Part shown: positions 8,693 to 18,688 of the stretch, one piece after another | Numbering within the stretch: position 1 is the first letter of the stretch | How the letters are laid out: every line of letters begins with the position of its first letter | From: Pseudoalteromonas sp. S2755 | GTDB lineage: Bacteria > Pseudomonadota > Gammaproteobacteria > Enterobacterales > Alteromonadaceae | Reading direction: 5' to 3' | NCBI RefSeq assembly: GCF_005886535.1 | Contig: NZ_PNDS01000054.1 | Span: 1 to 48,965 of the forward strand | Length of the DNA stretch: 48,965 nt | Program-made: the position numbers and the translations under genes | The notes under the pieces: generated by a model | Told to the model about the DNA's origin: nothing | The model's input: only the letters and a program-made list of their open reading frames with translations | Databases searched by the model: none

Positions 8693-11600
8693 AAAATAAA
8701 CTCACTTTGACGAGTAATCGTGCCTTTTACGCCTTTTTAGGATTAACGGCTATCATTTCACTTCTGCTCAGTGCGCTCTTCGTTGGACTAAGAGCAAATG
8801 TCATAGTTGAAGATTTGGTAAGAGAAACGAATGAGACCCAAGCTCAACTCTCGGTAAACAATTTGACACAATACTTGGAGAGCCGAAAACAAATACTATT
8901 TGATCTATCTTCGCACCCTATTGTTGTAAATGGTGCGATGGGAACAGGCCTCTCTGCAACACAGTTACGAGATTTTCTGCGCAGTTTTCAAATTATAGGC
9001 AAAGCAGAGAAACTGATGGTAATTAACGTTCTCGGAGAAGTAGTCTATGCAAACTTTGACTCTAATGAAATACTAGGGCAACAACCTATTTGGTTGGATA
9101 AGGTGATTAACGCTGAAATCAGTAATGCAATAGATTTAACTAAAGTTGCTAACCAGCATTTTTTTACGGTAGCGGTACCTATTTACTATAACGGTTTTGC
9201 TGAAGGAGCGCTTATTGGTGAGTTTTCGACCAGCCTTGAAACCCTACTGGCGACTTCTTTAGACTCTCAACTTCATAGCATCTCGTTAAAAGGGCAATGG
9301 CTTGAGTTTTCCGATGTTGAACGTGTTGAGGACTATTTTAGTATCAAGTCATTAGCTATCGGAACAACGGGACTTCAACTAGACTATCGTTTGCGAAAAA
9401 GCTTGGTTACTAACGAAGTGCAAATATTTGTCTTGGACCTTATAGGTGCGATAACCTTTGGGTTACTCCTGTCCTTTGGGTTGCTTTACCTATTTGGTAA
9501 ACAACTATTGTTAAACCCGTTCAAGAAACTAGAAGAGTCCAGAGCAATACTTACGCGAAGTGAAGAGCGATTTAAACTCGCAATATTTGGCAGTGATGAT
9601 GGCCTTTGGGATTGGGATCTTGAGCGAAATGCCGTGTTTTATTCAGATAGATTTAAATCTTTGCTCGGCTTTTCTCAAGAGACACAAGCCTTATTCTCTG
9701 CACATATTTCTAGTTTATTTGATCGAGTTCACCCTGCAGATCTACCCAATTTAGAAAACTCTATAAAATTCCATATGACAGAAGAAGAGCCTTTTGGTGT
9801 CGAGTGCCGAATAAAAACGAGGCAAAACAGCTATCGCTACTTTTGGCTCAAAGGCGCGGCAGCACTTAAAGATGGAAAAGCAAAGCGAATAGTTGGATCA
9901 CTTTCAGATATAACTGATCAAAAGCTCCATCAAGAAGCGCTGAAAAAGGCAAAGGAGCAAAATGACCTACTTGCTCAAGCAATAGAATGTGCAAATGTTG
10001 GCATTACGATCGTTGATGCGACGAACCCTGAATTACCGATCGTATTTGCCAATAAAGCTTTTAAACAGATCACCGAATATGGAGATGAAATACTTGGTAA
10101 GAACTGCCGCTTTTTGCAAGGAGAACAAAGCCAACAGCAAGCTATAGATAAAATCAGAGCTGCAATAAAAGCTCAAGCATTCGTCAAAGTTGAGTTGATA
10201 AATTATACCAAATCTGGGAAAGCATTTTGGAATAGTTTACAGATCTCCCCTGTATTTGATGAACAGAACCAAATAACAGCATTTGTTGGTATCCAACAGG
10301 ATATTACTGCTGCCGTCGAGGCGAAAAAAGAGTTAGAGCAAGCGAAGCAAGCGGCGGAGCAGGGCGCCCAAGCTAAAAGTGAGTTTTTAGCGTCAATGAG
10401 TCATGAGATCCGCACGCCAATGAATGGTGTAATAGGCATGTTAAGCCTGCTGGAAGATGAGCACTTGACTCAAACTCAGTTACATAAAGTGAGTCTAGCA
10501 ATGGGAAGCGCCAAGTCATTGTTAAATCTTATCAACGATATTTTAGACTTTTCTAAAATTGAAGCAGGCAAACTTGAGCTTGAGTCACTAGATTTCGATA
10601 TTAGAGCTTTGCTTGGCGAGTTGATTGAATCCGTTGCGTTGCAGGCGCAGAAAAAGGGACTTGAACTTATCCTTGATGTTACCCAACTTGAAAAGCCATT
10701 GGTGCGGGGAGACCCGAGCCGCATTCGACAAATCATTACCAACTTAATTAGTAATGCAATCAAGTTTACCGAGCAAGGGGAAATTATTATTCGAGCTTGG
10801 TTTAGTGAGGTAGAGAATAAGCTGAGGTTTCACTGCTCAGTTGAAGACACTGGAATAGGTATACCAGAGAACAAAGCTGAAGGACTTTTTGCTAAGTTTT
10901 CTCAAGTAGATGCCTCTACAACAAGGAAATACGGTGGTACGGGTTTGGGGCTTGCCATTGTCAGGCAACTGTGTGAGTTAATGGACGGCGATATCACCGT
11001 AAGTAGTCGGTTTGGTCACGGTAGCCAATTTGAATTCTTTGTTACCTTAGTTCACGGTGACAATACTCAGTTCGAAACGACAAAAGTAGATCTGGAAGGG
11101 ATCAAAATACTCTTAGTTGACGATAACCTCGCGACCTTGGCGAGTTTAGAATCTCAATTGAAGCATTGGGGAGCGGAGGTGTGTAAAGCCAGTTCAGGCA
11201 TACAAGCATTATCAATGTGTGAAGCTGAATACCAGCGTGATAAAAATGTGTTTGATATAGCCCTATTGGACATGACGCTCAGAGGTATGTCGGGTGAGCA
11301 GCTCGGCGCTGCACTAAAAAATGATAAGCGATTCAAAACGATTAAGCTTATCATGATGACGCAAATGGGAACTAAAGGAGATGGCCAGTTTTACGCAGAG
11401 CGTGGCTATTCGGGTTATTTCCCAAAGCCCGTGACAACCAAAGACCTCTTTGATGCATTAACCATTTTGGCTGAAGATGGCAAAGCGCTGGCTAATGCGA
11501 AGCCACTGGTTACAAGTCACTATTTGAAGCTGGTAAGAAAGGCGAATGAAACCGAATGTACTTGGCCAAAGCCTTGCCGCATTCTATTAGTTGAAGATAA

Positions 11601-12000
11601 TGAGGTAAACCAAATTGTTGCATTAAGTATGCTCAGAAAATTGGGGATCACAGATGTTGAAGTCGCTGAAAATGGACTTGTTGCTATCGAGTTGCTCAAA
11701 TCTCATCAAGATGAGTGCTGTTTTGAACTGATCTTAATGGATTGTCAGATGCCAGAAATGGATGGCTATCGGACTACCGAGTTAATCCGAGACGGAGCCG
11801 TAGGCAAGAGTTATCAGGAAGTGAAAGTATTAGCCATGACCGCTAATGCAATGTCTGGTGATAGGGAAAAGTGTCTAAATGCGGGCATGAACGATTATCT
11901 CACAAAGCCCATTTCGGAAGAGCCATTGAGCGAAAAATTACAATATTGGCTATACAAAAGCGAATATACATCTACAGATGGTACAGAAGAAACGACTTAA
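8689..12000 (+). CDS. Hybrid histidine kinase with periplasmic sensor, PAS, LOV and two receiver domains
   Basis: The 1103-aa product has TM1 (about 12-34), a periplasmic domain (35-244), TM2 (246-269), PAS (about 290-410), a LOV domain (about 425-545), HisKA with H572 (MSHEIRTP), HATPase ([16 protein letters not shown]) and two receivers with D861 and D1018. The LOV core is complete: GKNCRFLQ with adduct Cys C473, and flavin-contacting Q477, N505 (INY), N515 (FWN) and Q536 (GIQQD). It should therefore bind FMN and sense blue light. The TTG start is chosen because TTGA overlaps the stop of the binding-protein gene. No HPt domain or response regulator gene is adjacent. Confidence 0.92.
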   Translation: MKNKLTLTSNRAFYAFLGLTAIISLLLSALFVGLRANVIVEDLVRETNETQAQLSVNNLTQYLESRKQILFDLSSHPIVVNGAMGTGLSATQLRDFLRSFQIIGKAEKLMVINVLGEVVYANFDSNEILGQQPIWLDKVINAEISNAIDLTKVANQHFFTVAVPIYYNGFAEGALIGEFSTSLETLLATSLDSQLHSISLKGQWLEFSDVERVEDYFSIKSLAIGTTGLQLDYRLRKSLVTNEVQIFVLDLIGAITFGLLLSFGLLYLFGKQLLLNPFKKLEESRAILTRSEERFKLAIFGSDDGLWDWDLERNAVFYSDRFKSLLGFSQETQALFSAHISSLFDRVHPADLPNLENSIKFHMTEEEPFGVECRIKTRQNSYRYFWLKGAAALKDGKAKRIVGSLSDITDQKLHQEALKKAKEQNDLLAQAIECANVGITIVDATNPELPIVFANKAFKQITEYGDEILGKNCRFLQGEQSQQQAIDKIRAAIKAQAFVKVELINYTKSGKAFWNSLQISPVFDEQNQITAFVGIQQDITAAVEAKKELEQAKQAAEQGAQAKSEFLASMSHEIRTPMNGVIGMLSLLEDEHLTQTQLHKVSLAMGSAKSLLNLINDILDFSKIEAGKLELESLDFDIRALLGELIESVALQAQKKGLELILDVTQLEKPLVRGDPSRIRQIITNLISNAIKFTEQGEIIIRAWFSEVENKLRFHCSVEDTGIGIPENKAEGLFAKFSQVDASTTRKYGGTGLGLAIVRQLCELMDGDITVSSRFGHGSQFEFFVTLVHGDNTQFETTKVDLEGIKILLVDDNLATLASLESQLKHWGAEVCKASSGIQALSMCEAEYQRDKNVFDIALLDMTLRGMSGEQLGAALKNDKRFKTIKLIMMTQMGTKGDGQFYAERGYSGYFPKPVTTKDLFDALTILAEDGKALANAKPLVTSHYLKLVRKANETECTWPKPCRILLVEDNEVNQIVALSMLRKLGITDVEVAENGLVAIELLKSHQDECCFELILMDCQMPEMDGYRTTELIRDGAVGKSYQEVKVLAMTANAMSGDREKCLNAGMNDYLTKPISEEPLSEKLQYWLYKSEYTSTDGTEETT

Positions 12001-12049
12001 TGGGTAACTGAAGCAAATTGGCAATATTTTCTATCTATGGTAATCTTTA

Positions 12050-12065
12050 CTGTATATAAAAACAG
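12050..12065. promoter_or_regulatory. LexA (SOS) box
   Basis: CTGTATATAAAAACAG fits the gammaproteobacterial LexA consensus CTGT-N8-ACAG perfectly and nearly equals the ideal TATATATA-core operator. It ends directly before the FAN1-like gene, so this repair nuclease should be DNA-damage inducible. The same 16-mer recurs at 34010-34025 inside the prophage. Confidence 0.85.
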
Positions 12066-14231
12066 TTGCCTTGGTTTGTGTTGAGAAAAGAATTACCCGT
12101 CAAATATTACTTAAGTCACTTTAGTGAGCTTAGTGATTATTTACTTAAAGTATGTCAACCGCTATTAAGTAACGCACAGCGTGAGCTGTTGGCTGAACTA
12201 CATCGCTTGCCTGAAGATGAACTGTGTTTGCTAGTGCGGTTTATTTCTCGCAAAACTCCTTTTCTGGATATCAATTCGTTGCGCTACGAAGAGATCAATA
12301 GTATTTATGAGGTCGCGCTTTCACTAAAAGCAAAAGGGTTACTTCGCCAAGTACAGCAAGACGACTTTCAAATATTACTACATTGCTTAACTAAACCATG
12401 TTTAATTGAACTTGCTGAGCGAGAGAACTTAACTAAGCCGCCAAGTAAATCGGCAAAAAAATTGCTCTGGGTAGAGCATTTGCATCACTCTATCTGTGTT
12501 GAACATGTGAATGTACAAGAATATCTATCCAAGTATCTCACGTTCTCATTTCAAGCTGATATTGACTACTTTCTATTTTTGTACTTTGGTAAGGTAGGCC
12601 TTAGCTTAGCGCAATTTTCGATGCGGGATCTTGGTGTAATGAATACCCGGAGCGTTAACGCCGCTTACCATGCACATTTTGAACAAAGATCAGAAGCAGT
12701 GAGCGCGTTTTATTATGCAAATGCACTCAGTGAGCTCAAAAACACCCCTGAAGATGAGTTGGTACAGCGTGCTAGCGAAGCGATAGCGCAACAATTACCT
12801 AAGGCCGATGGGCAATATGCAGTGACTGCGCATGCAAAGTACCTGTTGACGCTTGCCAGAAAGTTAGGTCCTGAATTTTCCCATTTTAAAACCTTACTGT
12901 GTATGAGTGAGCTCCCTCAAGCTCGTGAGATGTTGATACGACATCATTATAAACAAGGTGAAGTTGAGCTGGTACGTGAGCAATTAGAGCGGATATTACA
13001 GGGTGAAAACGATGAAACACTGATGATCTTCGCGGAAGACTTTTACCAGCGCAAATTTAACCAAAAACGCACTTCTGTACTCACGGATATGCTAAGAAAA
13101 AGTCAATCTGCGATCCAAATTGATGAGGCCTATAAAGGGCAAACCGAAGCAGGCGTTATTGCTTACTACAAACGTCACGGCATTGAAGCCTACCATGTTG
13201 AAAATAAAATTTGGCTAGCCTTATTTGGATTGACCTTTTGGCAAGAACTTTTTTATCACCCAAAAAGTATCGTTGCTAATGGGTTTTCTAGAACTCCGCT
13301 GGCGTTAAAAGAAAATCGTTTTTACAGCGAGTTTGAGGAAGAGATTGAATGCCGCTTAGCGAGTTTTACAGATACTTTGGTTTGGATAAACTGGCTTTTG
13401 CGCCAGATGAGTCAACATTACGGAGAACCCAATCGGTTGTTTATTTGGCACGATAGGATGCTCGACGCGATAAAAATATTATTGTCTAACGTGTCAATTG
13501 AGAGTGTTAAATCTGTTTTAAGGCTATTGTGTAGTGACTTTCATCTGATGAAATCCGGTTTTCCCGATCTGATGATAGTCGATGAAAAAGCGGGCTTAAG
13601 GTTTGAAGAAATCAAGGCACCAGGTGATAGTCTTAGCAGAAGTCAGCTAGTTAACATTTCTAAACTCTTGCAATGCAATATTCCCACACGGCTGCAAACC
13701 GTTGAATGGCACATCTCCAAAGCGCAACCATATGTCATTGTCGATATTGAAACCACTGGGGGAAATAAGGAGTTTGATCGCATTACTGAGATCGCCATGG
13801 TAAAAGTCGTTAACGGTGAGGTCGTTGCTAAATGGCAGTCGCTTATTAATCCGATGCGCCGTATCCCACAAAAAATCACTGAGTTGACAGGGATCACTCA
13901 GTCAATGGTGAGTGATGCTCCGAGGTTTTGCGAAATCGTAGAGCAAGTTGAGCAGTTTAGCCAAGGTGCTATTTTTGTCGCGCATAATGTGAATTTTGAT
14001 TATGGCTTTATTCGGCAGGAGTTTGCTCGTGTTGATCAAGAGTTTACTCGTGCAAAGTTATGTACTGTGCAGTTAGGCCGAAAGTTTGTACCAGGTCTGC
14101 GCTCCTATGCGCTCGGAGCATTTTGCCAAGCGATGAATGTACCTTTGGTTAATCATCACCGGGCGATGGATGATGCTTATGCTACTGCTGAAATTTTCAT
14201 TCAAATCAATACAATAAGACAGGGAAAGTAG
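12066..14231 (+). CDS. FAN1-like VRR-NUC nuclease fused to a DEDDh 3'-5' exonuclease
   Basis: Residues 1-550 resemble bacterial FAN1: the YYL start, a long helical region and a VRR-NUC domain with GFPDL (D501), E515 and K517 in FEEIKAPGD. FAN1 unhooks DNA interstrand crosslinks. Residues about 555-715 are a DnaQ-like exonuclease: DIETTG (D560, E562), AHNVNFDYGF and HHRAMDDAYATAE give the DEDDh set. Known bacterial FAN1 proteins are about 550 aa, so the tail is an added module. The start is uncertain: TTG 12066 abuts the LexA box, while GTG 12078 gives a FAN1-like N-terminus; neither has a clear Shine-Dalgarno. DUF1294 follows after 1 nt. Confidence 0.85.
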   Translation: MPWFVLRKELPVKYYLSHFSELSDYLLKVCQPLLSNAQRELLAELHRLPEDELCLLVRFISRKTPFLDINSLRYEEINSIYEVALSLKAKGLLRQVQQDDFQILLHCLTKPCLIELAERENLTKPPSKSAKKLLWVEHLHHSICVEHVNVQEYLSKYLTFSFQADIDYFLFLYFGKVGLSLAQFSMRDLGVMNTRSVNAAYHAHFEQRSEAVSAFYYANALSELKNTPEDELVQRASEAIAQQLPKADGQYAVTAHAKYLLTLARKLGPEFSHFKTLLCMSELPQAREMLIRHHYKQGEVELVREQLERILQGENDETLMIFAEDFYQRKFNQKRTSVLTDMLRKSQSAIQIDEAYKGQTEAGVIAYYKRHGIEAYHVENKIWLALFGLTFWQELFYHPKSIVANGFSRTPLALKENRFYSEFEEEIECRLASFTDTLVWINWLLRQMSQHYGEPNRLFIWHDRMLDAIKILLSNVSIESVKSVLRLLCSDFHLMKSGFPDLMIVDEKAGLRFEEIKAPGDSLSRSQLVNISKLLQCNIPTRLQTVEWHISKAQPYVIVDIETTGGNKEFDRITEIAMVKVVNGEVVAKWQSLINPMRRIPQKITELTGITQSMVSDAPRFCEIVEQVEQFSQGAIFVAHNVNFDYGFIRQEFARVDQEFTRAKLCTVQLGRKFVPGLRSYALGAFCQAMNVPLVNHHRAMDDAYATAEIFIQINTIRQGK

Positions 14232-14232
14232 C

Positions 14233-14601
14233 ATGTCAGCCGTTCGTTTAATGCATCAGCAAATGGGCCTATTTTGGGGGACTGGCGTGTGGCTAGGGGC
14301 ACTTTGTGTATCTAAGCTACCTTGGCAAGCGGTTATTTCTGCAGTGGTGTTGTTGGTTATCAATTTATTTATATTTGCACTTTTTTGGTGGGATAAGCGA
14401 GCTTCAACACTTGCTCAATCGCGCATTCCTGAGCGTAATTTGCTACTTTTTGGGTTACTCGGGCTCAATATTATCACACCAGTGGCGATGTATATACTCA
14501 GGCATAAAACCATCAAGCCTAGCTTTAATTTTAAGCTGTTGATGGTGCTCATGATGCAGACCATCGTGTTCGGCATGCTGTTTATTTGGTTATTTATATA
14601 G
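14233..14601 (+). CDS. DUF1294 small membrane protein
   Basis: The 122-aa protein has three to four hydrophobic helices and the DUF1294 pattern: WWDKRAS, RIPERNLLLFGLLG and LRHKTIKPSF. The family function is unknown; some members carry an N-terminal cold-shock domain, absent here. It starts one base after the nuclease stop codon, so it probably shares the SOS-controlled transcript. Confidence 0.8.
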   Translation: MSAVRLMHQQMGLFWGTGVWLGALCVSKLPWQAVISAVVLLVINLFIFALFWWDKRASTLAQSRIPERNLLLFGLLGLNIITPVAMYILRHKTIKPSFNFKLLMVLMMQTIVFGMLFIWLFI

Positions 14602-14683
14602 GCCCTAATAGAATTTTTTATTGATAAATTTTCTTTGTTGACTAATTATCAATAGGATAATTGGTATCAGTGAGAGAATAATA

Positions 14684-15196
14684 ATGAACAAACTAGAGAC
14701 GCTATTAAGTCAGTATGCCATGTATCATCGCAGCAAAAAGAACATTCTGACTCACTTTTTTGGGATCCCGTTTATTGTGATTGCAGTTGTCGGCATGACT
14801 TTTATCCCACTATTCGATGTGTCAGGAGCTACCATCACGCTTGCCGCGCTGATAGGGTCAGTTTTATGTTGCTACTACCTGATGTTATCCCCCACTTTCG
14901 GACTCATGATGAGCGCAGTCATACTGGCTTTTTATTTCCTTGTTCAAACGTTAAATCCACTTATCGCTAATGCTGGGATAATGACCGTACTGTTTTGGGC
15001 TGGTGTTTTCTTTGTGGGCTGGGTGTTACAGTTTATAGGGCATTATTTCGAGGGGAAAAAGCCTGCGTTTGTTGATGACTTGATTGGTTTAGCAATTGGG
15101 CCATTGTTTGTGCTTGTTGAGCTTTTATTTGTATTAGGGTTATTCAAGGAGCTCGAAAACAAAATAGTGAATAATGCTGGAGAGTATAAAGCATAG
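14684..15196 (+). CDS. Mpo1-like / DUF962 membrane protein
   Basis: The 170-aa protein opens with the family signature YHRSKKNILTHFFGIP and has QFIGHYFEGKKPAF in the second half, with four to five membrane segments. DUF962 includes yeast Mpo1, an Fe(II)-dependent dioxygenase of 2-hydroxy fatty acids from phytosphingosine breakdown; the His residues in both motifs are the likely metal ligands. Bacterial members may act on 2-hydroxy acyl chains in the inner membrane, which is inference. The gene has its own 80-nt upstream region. Confidence 0.85.
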   Translation: MNKLETLLSQYAMYHRSKKNILTHFFGIPFIVIAVVGMTFIPLFDVSGATITLAALIGSVLCCYYLMLSPTFGLMMSAVILAFYFLVQTLNPLIANAGIMTVLFWAGVFFVGWVLQFIGHYFEGKKPAFVDDLIGLAIGPLFVLVELLFVLGLFKELENKIVNNAGEYKA

Positions 15197-15202
15197 GCAA
15201 AT

Positions 15203-15233
15203 AGTTGGGCTAAAATGCTATTTCTGCCCAACT
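15203..15233. terminator. Bidirectional terminator between convergent genes
   Basis: AGTTGGGC (15203-15210) pairs with GCCCAACT (15226-15233) over a 15-nt loop. It lies between the Mpo1-like gene (+) and the FHA gene (-), both ending within 12 nt of it. Confidence 0.6.
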
Positions 15234-15244
15234 GTAAAGACTGT

Positions 15245-16201
15245 CTAAGTTGTCATGCGAGTTTCTAGTTTAGAGCCTTTTATTATGGTGATATCTTGGC
15301 AATTTAATCTTACTCGGCCACAGCGAGTTTCTAATAAAAAGGTAGCTTCTGGGTAATCTTCACCACCGGAATCAACAAATTGCTTTCGTGCGCGGTGAAC
15401 CATAATGTTCATATGGTTTGTTTGTACGCCGAGTGCTTTTGCTAAGTCATCACGATAAACCCAACCTTGAACATCCGATTCAAGGCCTGCATCTTTATCT
15501 TGGATCCGAGTTCTTGCAAGCAGCAGCAGTAAGTAGTGATGACTTCTGACGCCTAAATCTAGGTGTTTGTCGTCAACACTTAGTGTTAGTTGAGTATCTT
15601 CTTCGTCTTGGCTAACATTGAACTCTAACGCCATTGGTTTTGCTGTCTTTTGGCACTCTAAATGCTTGGTTACAGCAATAGTCGTGGCAGAAAAAAACAT
15701 CCATTGGTCATTCATCAAAGAGACAATACTGCCATCTATCAAGGCCTGTCGATCCGAGGTATTCAGATCTTCTAAAAACCAATAGTTGAGCAATTTATCA
15801 TAGTAAATGATGTGTTTAGGGTCATCTTCACTAGGGAGTAGAAGTTGATTCGTTACTTCCACTACTTTTTGGTTGTTTGACTGTGAAACTAAATATTGAC
15901 ACTCGGTTTGTAAGTTCGCCGCCACAAACGAGTTTTGACCAGGTGCTGCAAAATCAATCTTATCATTTTCGAATAGCTGATACGGCAGGTTTTTATCGAG
16001 TTTCTTGTCATTTATCCAGATGCCATTTGTACTCACATCTCGGATAAACCATTTGTTTTCATTGAGTTCGATAATGGCGTGATGTCGCGAAACTCCCGGC
16101 TTGTCTATTAAGGTATCTACACTATATTTATAGCGGCCTACCGTATGATAGCTTTTAAGATAGACTCGTTCGAGTTTCTGTTCGTCGATTAAATAAGCCA
16201 T
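15245..16201 (-). CDS. FHA-domain protein with C-terminal winged-helix DNA-binding domain
   Basis: Residues 1-95 form an FHA phosphothreonine-binding domain: GRY (about 22), GVSRHHAIIE (about 36-45) and DVSTNGIWIN (about 55). The middle (100-205) is not recognised. Residues about 210-310 resemble an OmpR/transcriptional-activator winged helix (LTLSVDDKHLDLGVRSHH, DDLAKALGV, NIMVHRARKQF, LLETRCGRVRLN). The architecture implies a transcription factor switched by Ser/Thr phosphorylation. No kinase or type VI secretion gene is next to it. Its AT-rich upstream region reads into the gap with no clear promoter. Confidence 0.75.
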   Translation of the reverse strand: MAYLIDEQKLERVYLKSYHTVGRYKYSVDTLIDKPGVSRHHAIIELNENKWFIRDVSTNGIWINDKKLDKNLPYQLFENDKIDFAAPGQNSFVAANLQTECQYLVSQSNNQKVVEVTNQLLLPSEDDPKHIIYYDKLLNYWFLEDLNTSDRQALIDGSIVSLMNDQWMFFSATTIAVTKHLECQKTAKPMALEFNVSQDEEDTQLTLSVDDKHLDLGVRSHHYLLLLLARTRIQDKDAGLESDVQGWVYRDDLAKALGVQTNHMNIMVHRARKQFVDSGGEDYPEATFLLETRCGRVRLNCQDITIIKGSKLETRMTT

Positions 16202-16340
16202 AGTTAGTTCCGTATAACTTTGATGAAAATTACATGCTTATACAAAATAGATATCACAATTCAGCGAGGCGTAAATCTCATCTATATCATGTATAAGTGC
16301 GGTGAAGCATACAATTTTATTTCCTTCTACTCAATGATAA

Positions 16341-16359
16341 AGACCCACGAGGTGGGTCT
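16341..16359 (-). terminator. Short perfect hairpin, possible terminator
   Basis: AGACCCAC (16341-16348) and GTGGGTCT (16352-16359) form an 8-bp stem with a 3-nt loop; on the minus strand TTTAT follows. No gene in the 900 nt to the right obviously needs it, so it may be left from a decayed gene. Confidence 0.35.
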
Positions 16360-16405
16360 CGTTGAGGGAAGAATTCACCAGTACTTACGTACCGGCTTGG
16401 TCTAA

Positions 16406-17271
16406 TTTGGAATTACAGTTTTTCTAGTTTGACGCAGAATCCCAAAACCTAAACCAATTGTTTGATATTAGGGTGATAAATCCTAGCAAACATCTTTAGT
16501 CTAATTCGATTACTTAAATTTAGCTATTACACGGCATTACACTGAGATTACAGGAGTTTTAGACTTCATTGACTTGAATAGGTCACCTCCCTATGAAATG
16601 AGACATGCATAATTGGAGATTTTGTAATCTCTCTTACCTTTCCAGTTACCTGAACTAATTTTTTACTGCTTTTACACTGATTGTGCTTTTTATTTTTGGT
16701 TGTGGGTTGTTCACAACAACATAAAAGCCAGAAGCTCTGTAAAAGCAGGAGCATAAAATGAGCCAATTCAGAGCGTGAAAGACAGTTAAGTTGGAAGGGG
16801 GATTTCAACTTTGTGATCACTTCGATTCAGAACCTATAAATATGGATGGTGGTGTGGTTAAGGTGGCGAATGACTTTACTCGTAGGCTGCTTTAGGTGAG
16901 AGCAAAAGGTGTCGATATTGTTCATGTTTTAGACATGATGAAAAAATGGCTACGTGCGCTCAAAACTCGTTGTTGACGAAGCTGATAATTTCTTGCGAGT
17001 GGTAAACAGTCGTGACCTGACCGACTAAAAGGCCTAAAGTGTTCTACAGAGAAAACAGGTGTCGGAGAGAAGATGTGTGCGTTGAAGATTTGATGGTGAC
17101 TAAAGAAGAACTCTTTGGGGTTGTTAGCGGTCAGCAAGACTTAGCGAATTAGCTTATATTAACAGGTCGTGTTGTTTTCATCGGAAAAGTTTAACGTTGC
17201 ACAATCGGACACTTTGGTAGGCTATGTTCATTTTCCTTGGTGTGGTTTAACAAACCACACCTTCTAAAGCC
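16406..17271. other. 866-nt gap with decayed coding traces
   Basis: No intact gene is visible. Between about 16842 and 17150 the plus strand reads as protein-like in short blocks split by stops and frame changes: RAKGVDIVHVLDMMKKW, then LVVDEADNFLRVVNSRDLTD, then VEDLMVTKEELFGVVSG. This looks like one gene decayed by frameshifts, but I cannot name it. The rest (16406-16840) shows nothing I can support. Confidence 0.35.
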
Positions 17272-18189
17272 TTATCGTCTCTCGCTTTCTAAGTACTTAA
17301 TGGCCCCTCTAATTGCGGCCACTTGTCCCGCGATACAGTTTTCTGGTGTTGCGTTTTGACCATCAGGGTAAACTTCTGTGGTTGTTACAAAAGCGGCATT
17401 GGTCATACCCATACATAAACCTAGCGCAGTGCCATCATAATTAATTACACCGTGCTGCTCTATATCAACACCGATTAATTGCCCATTTTCATCAGCATCT
17501 GCAATTTGGGTTACCTCAGCCACCTCTTCGATAATACGTTTTTGGAATTTAGCTTCCGGTTTTTGAGTATGTCCGACTAAATAGAAACCGTCAGGTATAT
17601 TCCAATTGTGATTCTCTTTACCATCTCTTGCTGCCAATGCCGGGCGGAATTCAGAATTATCAGAATCTGTGGTTTCGTGTAAATCAACATGACACAGAAT
17701 ATCTGCTGCTTTCTTATTGACAAAGTCCATTGCTGATCGAGATTCAGGTGCTGGACTATTTGCATAAAAAGAGCGGTTAGGGTCAATGGCTTCTGGATTC
17801 CAGCGGTTTATCGTCTCATAGCCCCAAGGACTTAAGCAAGGCAAGATTATGAAATTATAAGCCTGTTCATATTGTTGTGCTTCTGATTTTGCAAAAGCGA
17901 GCGCACCATGTACACCGCTTGTTTCATAGCCATGCACGCCACCGGTAACGAGTATGGTTGGTTTGTTTTGCTGCCAGTTTTTTGTTGTTAATGCAAATAG
18001 AGAATAAGTTTGGTTGGGGTAGTCAAGCTGACCATACTCGGTGACGTCAAAAACGTGCTTGAGCGCTTCTATTTGAGTTTTTACTTCTTCAGAGTATGAA
18101 CGTTTGATAGATTGGCTTTCTAACCACAATGTTTTTTCTTTGGAAGTCCAAGGTACGCCGGGCGTACCTATAGCATATTGTCTTTGCAT
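17272..18189 (-). CDS. M14 family zinc carboxypeptidase / AstE-like deacylase
   Basis: The 305-aa protein shows the M14 succinylglutamate-desuccinylase/aspartoacylase-type fold: zinc motif H86-x-x-E89 in GGVHGYETSG, substrate-binding DPNRSF (R139), third zinc ligand at H171 in CHVDLHETTDSD, and a C-terminal Glu in TTEVYPDG. It has no signal peptide, so it should be cytoplasmic and cleave a terminal amino acid or N-acyl group. The start at 18189 follows GAGGTTAT. No biosynthetic neighbour hints at the substrate. Confidence 0.85.
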   Translation of the reverse strand: MQRQYAIGTPGVPWTSKEKTLWLESQSIKRSYSEEVKTQIEALKHVFDVTEYGQLDYPNQTYSLFALTTKNWQQNKPTILVTGGVHGYETSGVHGALAFAKSEAQQYEQAYNFIILPCLSPWGYETINRWNPEAIDPNRSFYANSPAPESRSAMDFVNKKAADILCHVDLHETTDSDNSEFRPALAARDGKENHNWNIPDGFYLVGHTQKPEAKFQKRIIEEVAEVTQIADADENGQLIGVDIEQHGVINYDGTALGLCMGMTNAAFVTTTEVYPDGQNATPENCIAGQVAAIRGAIKYLESERR

Positions 18190-18280
18190 AATAACCTCAT
18201 TGTAAATTTAGGTTATCTTACTCAATGCCTCGTTTTGAAAGCAACTTTATACGGCCTACTACACACCAATAAGCTTGGGA

Positions 18281-18688
18281 TTAAGTATATCCAAGTAGTT
18301 TAAGGCTATGCTGTTGCGCAAGATTGGGTTTGAAAGACCAAATTCTAAGTACACCGCTTGTCAGATAAAGTTTGGTATAACTAAACCAAAGTAATCGTTC
18401 TACGGAGATTTTTTCCACTTCTTCTGCTGGAATATAGTGTTTTTGGCCTAACAGACTGTGATAAACCACGCCTTGATTGCAAATGATTACTCGGCTTTGA
18501 CCACTGAATATTGCCCATAACCCTGTAACAATATAAAACATGATTGCTGCAGATAGCGTTAATTGGACAAAAGAAACCATGCTGATCTTTTCTGACACGA
18601 TTAAGGCATCTAGAACAAGTAAGGTAAGCGCTATAATAGAAAGGGAAATGAAAAATGATAAGTTCATTCCTAGTTTTAACTCTTTCAT
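18281..18688 (-). CDS. Small membrane protein with two TM helices and PH-like tail
   Basis: The 135-aa protein has TM helices at about 10-29 and 38-62 and a soluble tail of beta-strand character (RVIICNQGVVYHS, YIPAEEVEKISVE) that resembles bacterial PH-like domains. The start follows AGGAACAAC. No function is known. It stands alone between the M14 peptidase and an untranscribed-looking gap. Confidence 0.6.
   Translation of the reverse strand: MKELKLGMNLSFFISLSIIALTLLVLDALIVSEKISMVSFVQLTLSAAIMFYIVTGLWAIFSGQSRVIICNQGVVYHSLLGQKHYIPAEEVEKISVERLLWFSYTKLYLTSGVLRIWSFKPNLAQQHSLKLLGYT

Noticed and set aside
16220..16405. 61-codon plus-strand reading
   Set aside because: It crosses the 16341 hairpin, has no ribosome binding site and no protein-like pattern.
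16566..16820. 84-codon minus-strand reading with a Leu/Cys run
   Set aside because: Composition is odd (CCCEQPTTKNKKHNQC), there is no Shine-Dalgarno and no family resemblance.
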